A DNA stretch of 64,000 nucleotides, taken from positions 401,001 to 465,000 of the forward strand of contig NW_026251403.1 of assembly GCF_025118155.1 (NCBI RefSeq). Reading direction: 5' to 3'. A program made the translations under genes and the position numbers. Numbering within the stretch: position 1 is the stretch's first letter; each line of letters begins with the position of its first letter. This document shows positions 63,298 through 64,000 of this stretch, one piece after another. Origin of the DNA: Cokeromyces recurvatus. Taxonomy: Eukaryota > Mucoromycota > Mucoromycetes > Mucorales > Mucoraceae. The notes under the pieces are model-generated. The model was not told the origin of the DNA. It searched no databases and was given only the letters and a program-made list of their open reading frames with translations.

Positions 63298-64000
63298 TTA
63301 TGCTTTAGAATTATCATTTCCAACCAAAGTAGATTCTGGAATGGCGGCACCAACAGCAGCAGCAGCCTCCAAACGAGCCTTACGAAGATTTCTCCTTCTT
63401 TTATCCTGAACGATATAGGCCTCTTGATAATTAGGAATCCAACCAAATAACATACGACCGATATGTGGTTTTTTCACACGAACAAACCAAATAGGGATAG
63501 CCAAAAGACCAATAACGATACAAATAATATATTGGTAGACACCTGCAGAACCAGCATCAACTAAGGGGGCAATGACCAAATAAATATCAATAATACAAAA
63601 GAAGATAGCAAAGGGGAGCCAGATCTTGAAGGGTCTGTGTAAATTCTTGGTTGACTTTTTAAAACGCATAATAATCAAACCAAAGACAGCGATACCATAG
63701 AACAACCAGTAGATGAAACTGTACATTTTGGCAAGATAAGTAAAGTTACCGGGAATACACCAGATAGTTGCAATGATACCCACAAGTATAAGGGCCCAGA
63801 TAGGTGATTGACGCTTTTCATTTAATTTACCGAAAAAGGATGGCATATAAACACCATCTTCATTAGCAGCCGTTAAAACAACACGAGAGGCGGCCCAGAT
63901 GTTACCATTGACAGCACCAAAGGTCGATAAGACGACCATCAGGGCAAAGAAATAAGCGCCGCCTTTACCCCATGCAACCATACCAACCTGCATAGCAACA
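63298..64000 (-). CDS. Amino-acid permease of the LAT/APC superfamily, 3' part
   Basis: The minus-strand frame is open from the window edge to a stop at 63298-63300, so the N-terminal part lies to the right. The visible 233 residues hold at least five membrane segments (GGAYFFALMVVLSTFGAVNG; IWALILVGIIATIWCI; YSFIYWLFYGIAVFGLIIM; LPFAIFFCIIDIYLVIAPL; YQYIICIVIGLLAIPIWFV). They also hold the conserved loop NIWAASRVVLTAANEDGVYM and FKKSTKNLHRPFKIWLP, as in L-type transporters. A basic and Ala-rich cytosolic tail ends it. Substrate likely neutral or large amino acids, but it is not determined here. No intron in this part. Confidence 0.88.
   Translation of the reverse strand, partial: VAMQVGMVAWGKGGAYFFALMVVLSTFGAVNGNIWAASRVVLTAANEDGVYMPSFFGKLNEKRQSPIWALILVGIIATIWCIPGNFTYLAKMYSFIYWLFYGIAVFGLIIMRFKKSTKNLHRPFKIWLPFAIFFCIIDIYLVIAPLVDAGSAGVYQYIICIVIGLLAIPIWFVRVKKPHIGRMLFGWIPNYQEAYIVQDKRRRNLRKARLEAAAAVGAAIPESTLVGNDNSKA

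Noticed and set aside
63099..63446. Minus-strand frame overlapping the permease end
   Set aside because: It is a different frame from the permease and largely low-complexity beyond its stop.

Overview
Eukaryotic nuclear DNA, almost certainly from an early-diverging fungus of the Mucorales / Mucoromycota type. The evidence is strongly AT-rich DNA, many short (about 50-75 nt) GT-AG introns per gene, fungal-type proteins (Tup1, inositol phosphorylceramide synthase, Vac1/Pep7, Bfr1, Dss4/Mss4, Ltv1, TAH18), long poly(A)/(T) runs, and a decayed Fanzor transposon. The species cannot be named from sequence alone. I saw no rRNA, tRNA or CRISPR.

Layout. 1-273: 3' end of an ER chaperone gene ending in HDEL. 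721-863: short dispersed repeat between 17-bp direct repeats. 986-3677 (-): broken, unrecognised multi-exon gene. 5420-10293 (+): SMU1 splicing factor, mitochondrial ribosomal protein bL21m and sphingosine-1-phosphate lyase in tandem. 10904-15251 (-): A20/AN1 zinc-finger protein, an SMN-like protein without Tudor domain, and Vac1/Pep7. 15544-15657: second copy of the dispersed repeat. 15705-18488: a 2.8-kb transposon with about 118-bp terminal inverted repeats carrying a decayed Fanzor (eukaryotic TnpB homologue). 18846-29135 (+): TAH18 diflavin reductase, TUP1 corepressor, acetyl-CoA synthetase, ETF-beta. 30533-32759 (-): LIM-domain-binding protein with polyglutamine. 34098-37107 (-): large coiled-coil protein. 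38403-38684 (+): possible small orphan. 39540-41663 (+): MFS transporter. 42110-44233 (-): repetitive protein ending in a CaaX box. 46522-54769: a compact block of Mss4, arrestin-like protein, PTPA, NAA50, BFR1 and LTV1. 57005-58442 (+): AUR1. 61057-62529 (+): DHHC palmitoyltransferase. 63298-64000 (-): 3' part of an amino-acid permease.

The genes are mostly conserved housekeeping genes and do not form a pathway cluster. Two (S1P lyase and AUR1) act in sphingolipid metabolism but lie 47 kb apart. Exon models were built by hand from homology and splice sites, and each keeps the reading frame throughout; the least certain junction is in the SMN-like gene. The most notable item is the Fanzor element: all three RuvC acidic residues are still readable, but frames are broken and one zinc-ribbon cysteine is lost. 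Secondary items are the retroposon-like repeat and the lineage-restricted CaaX protein.
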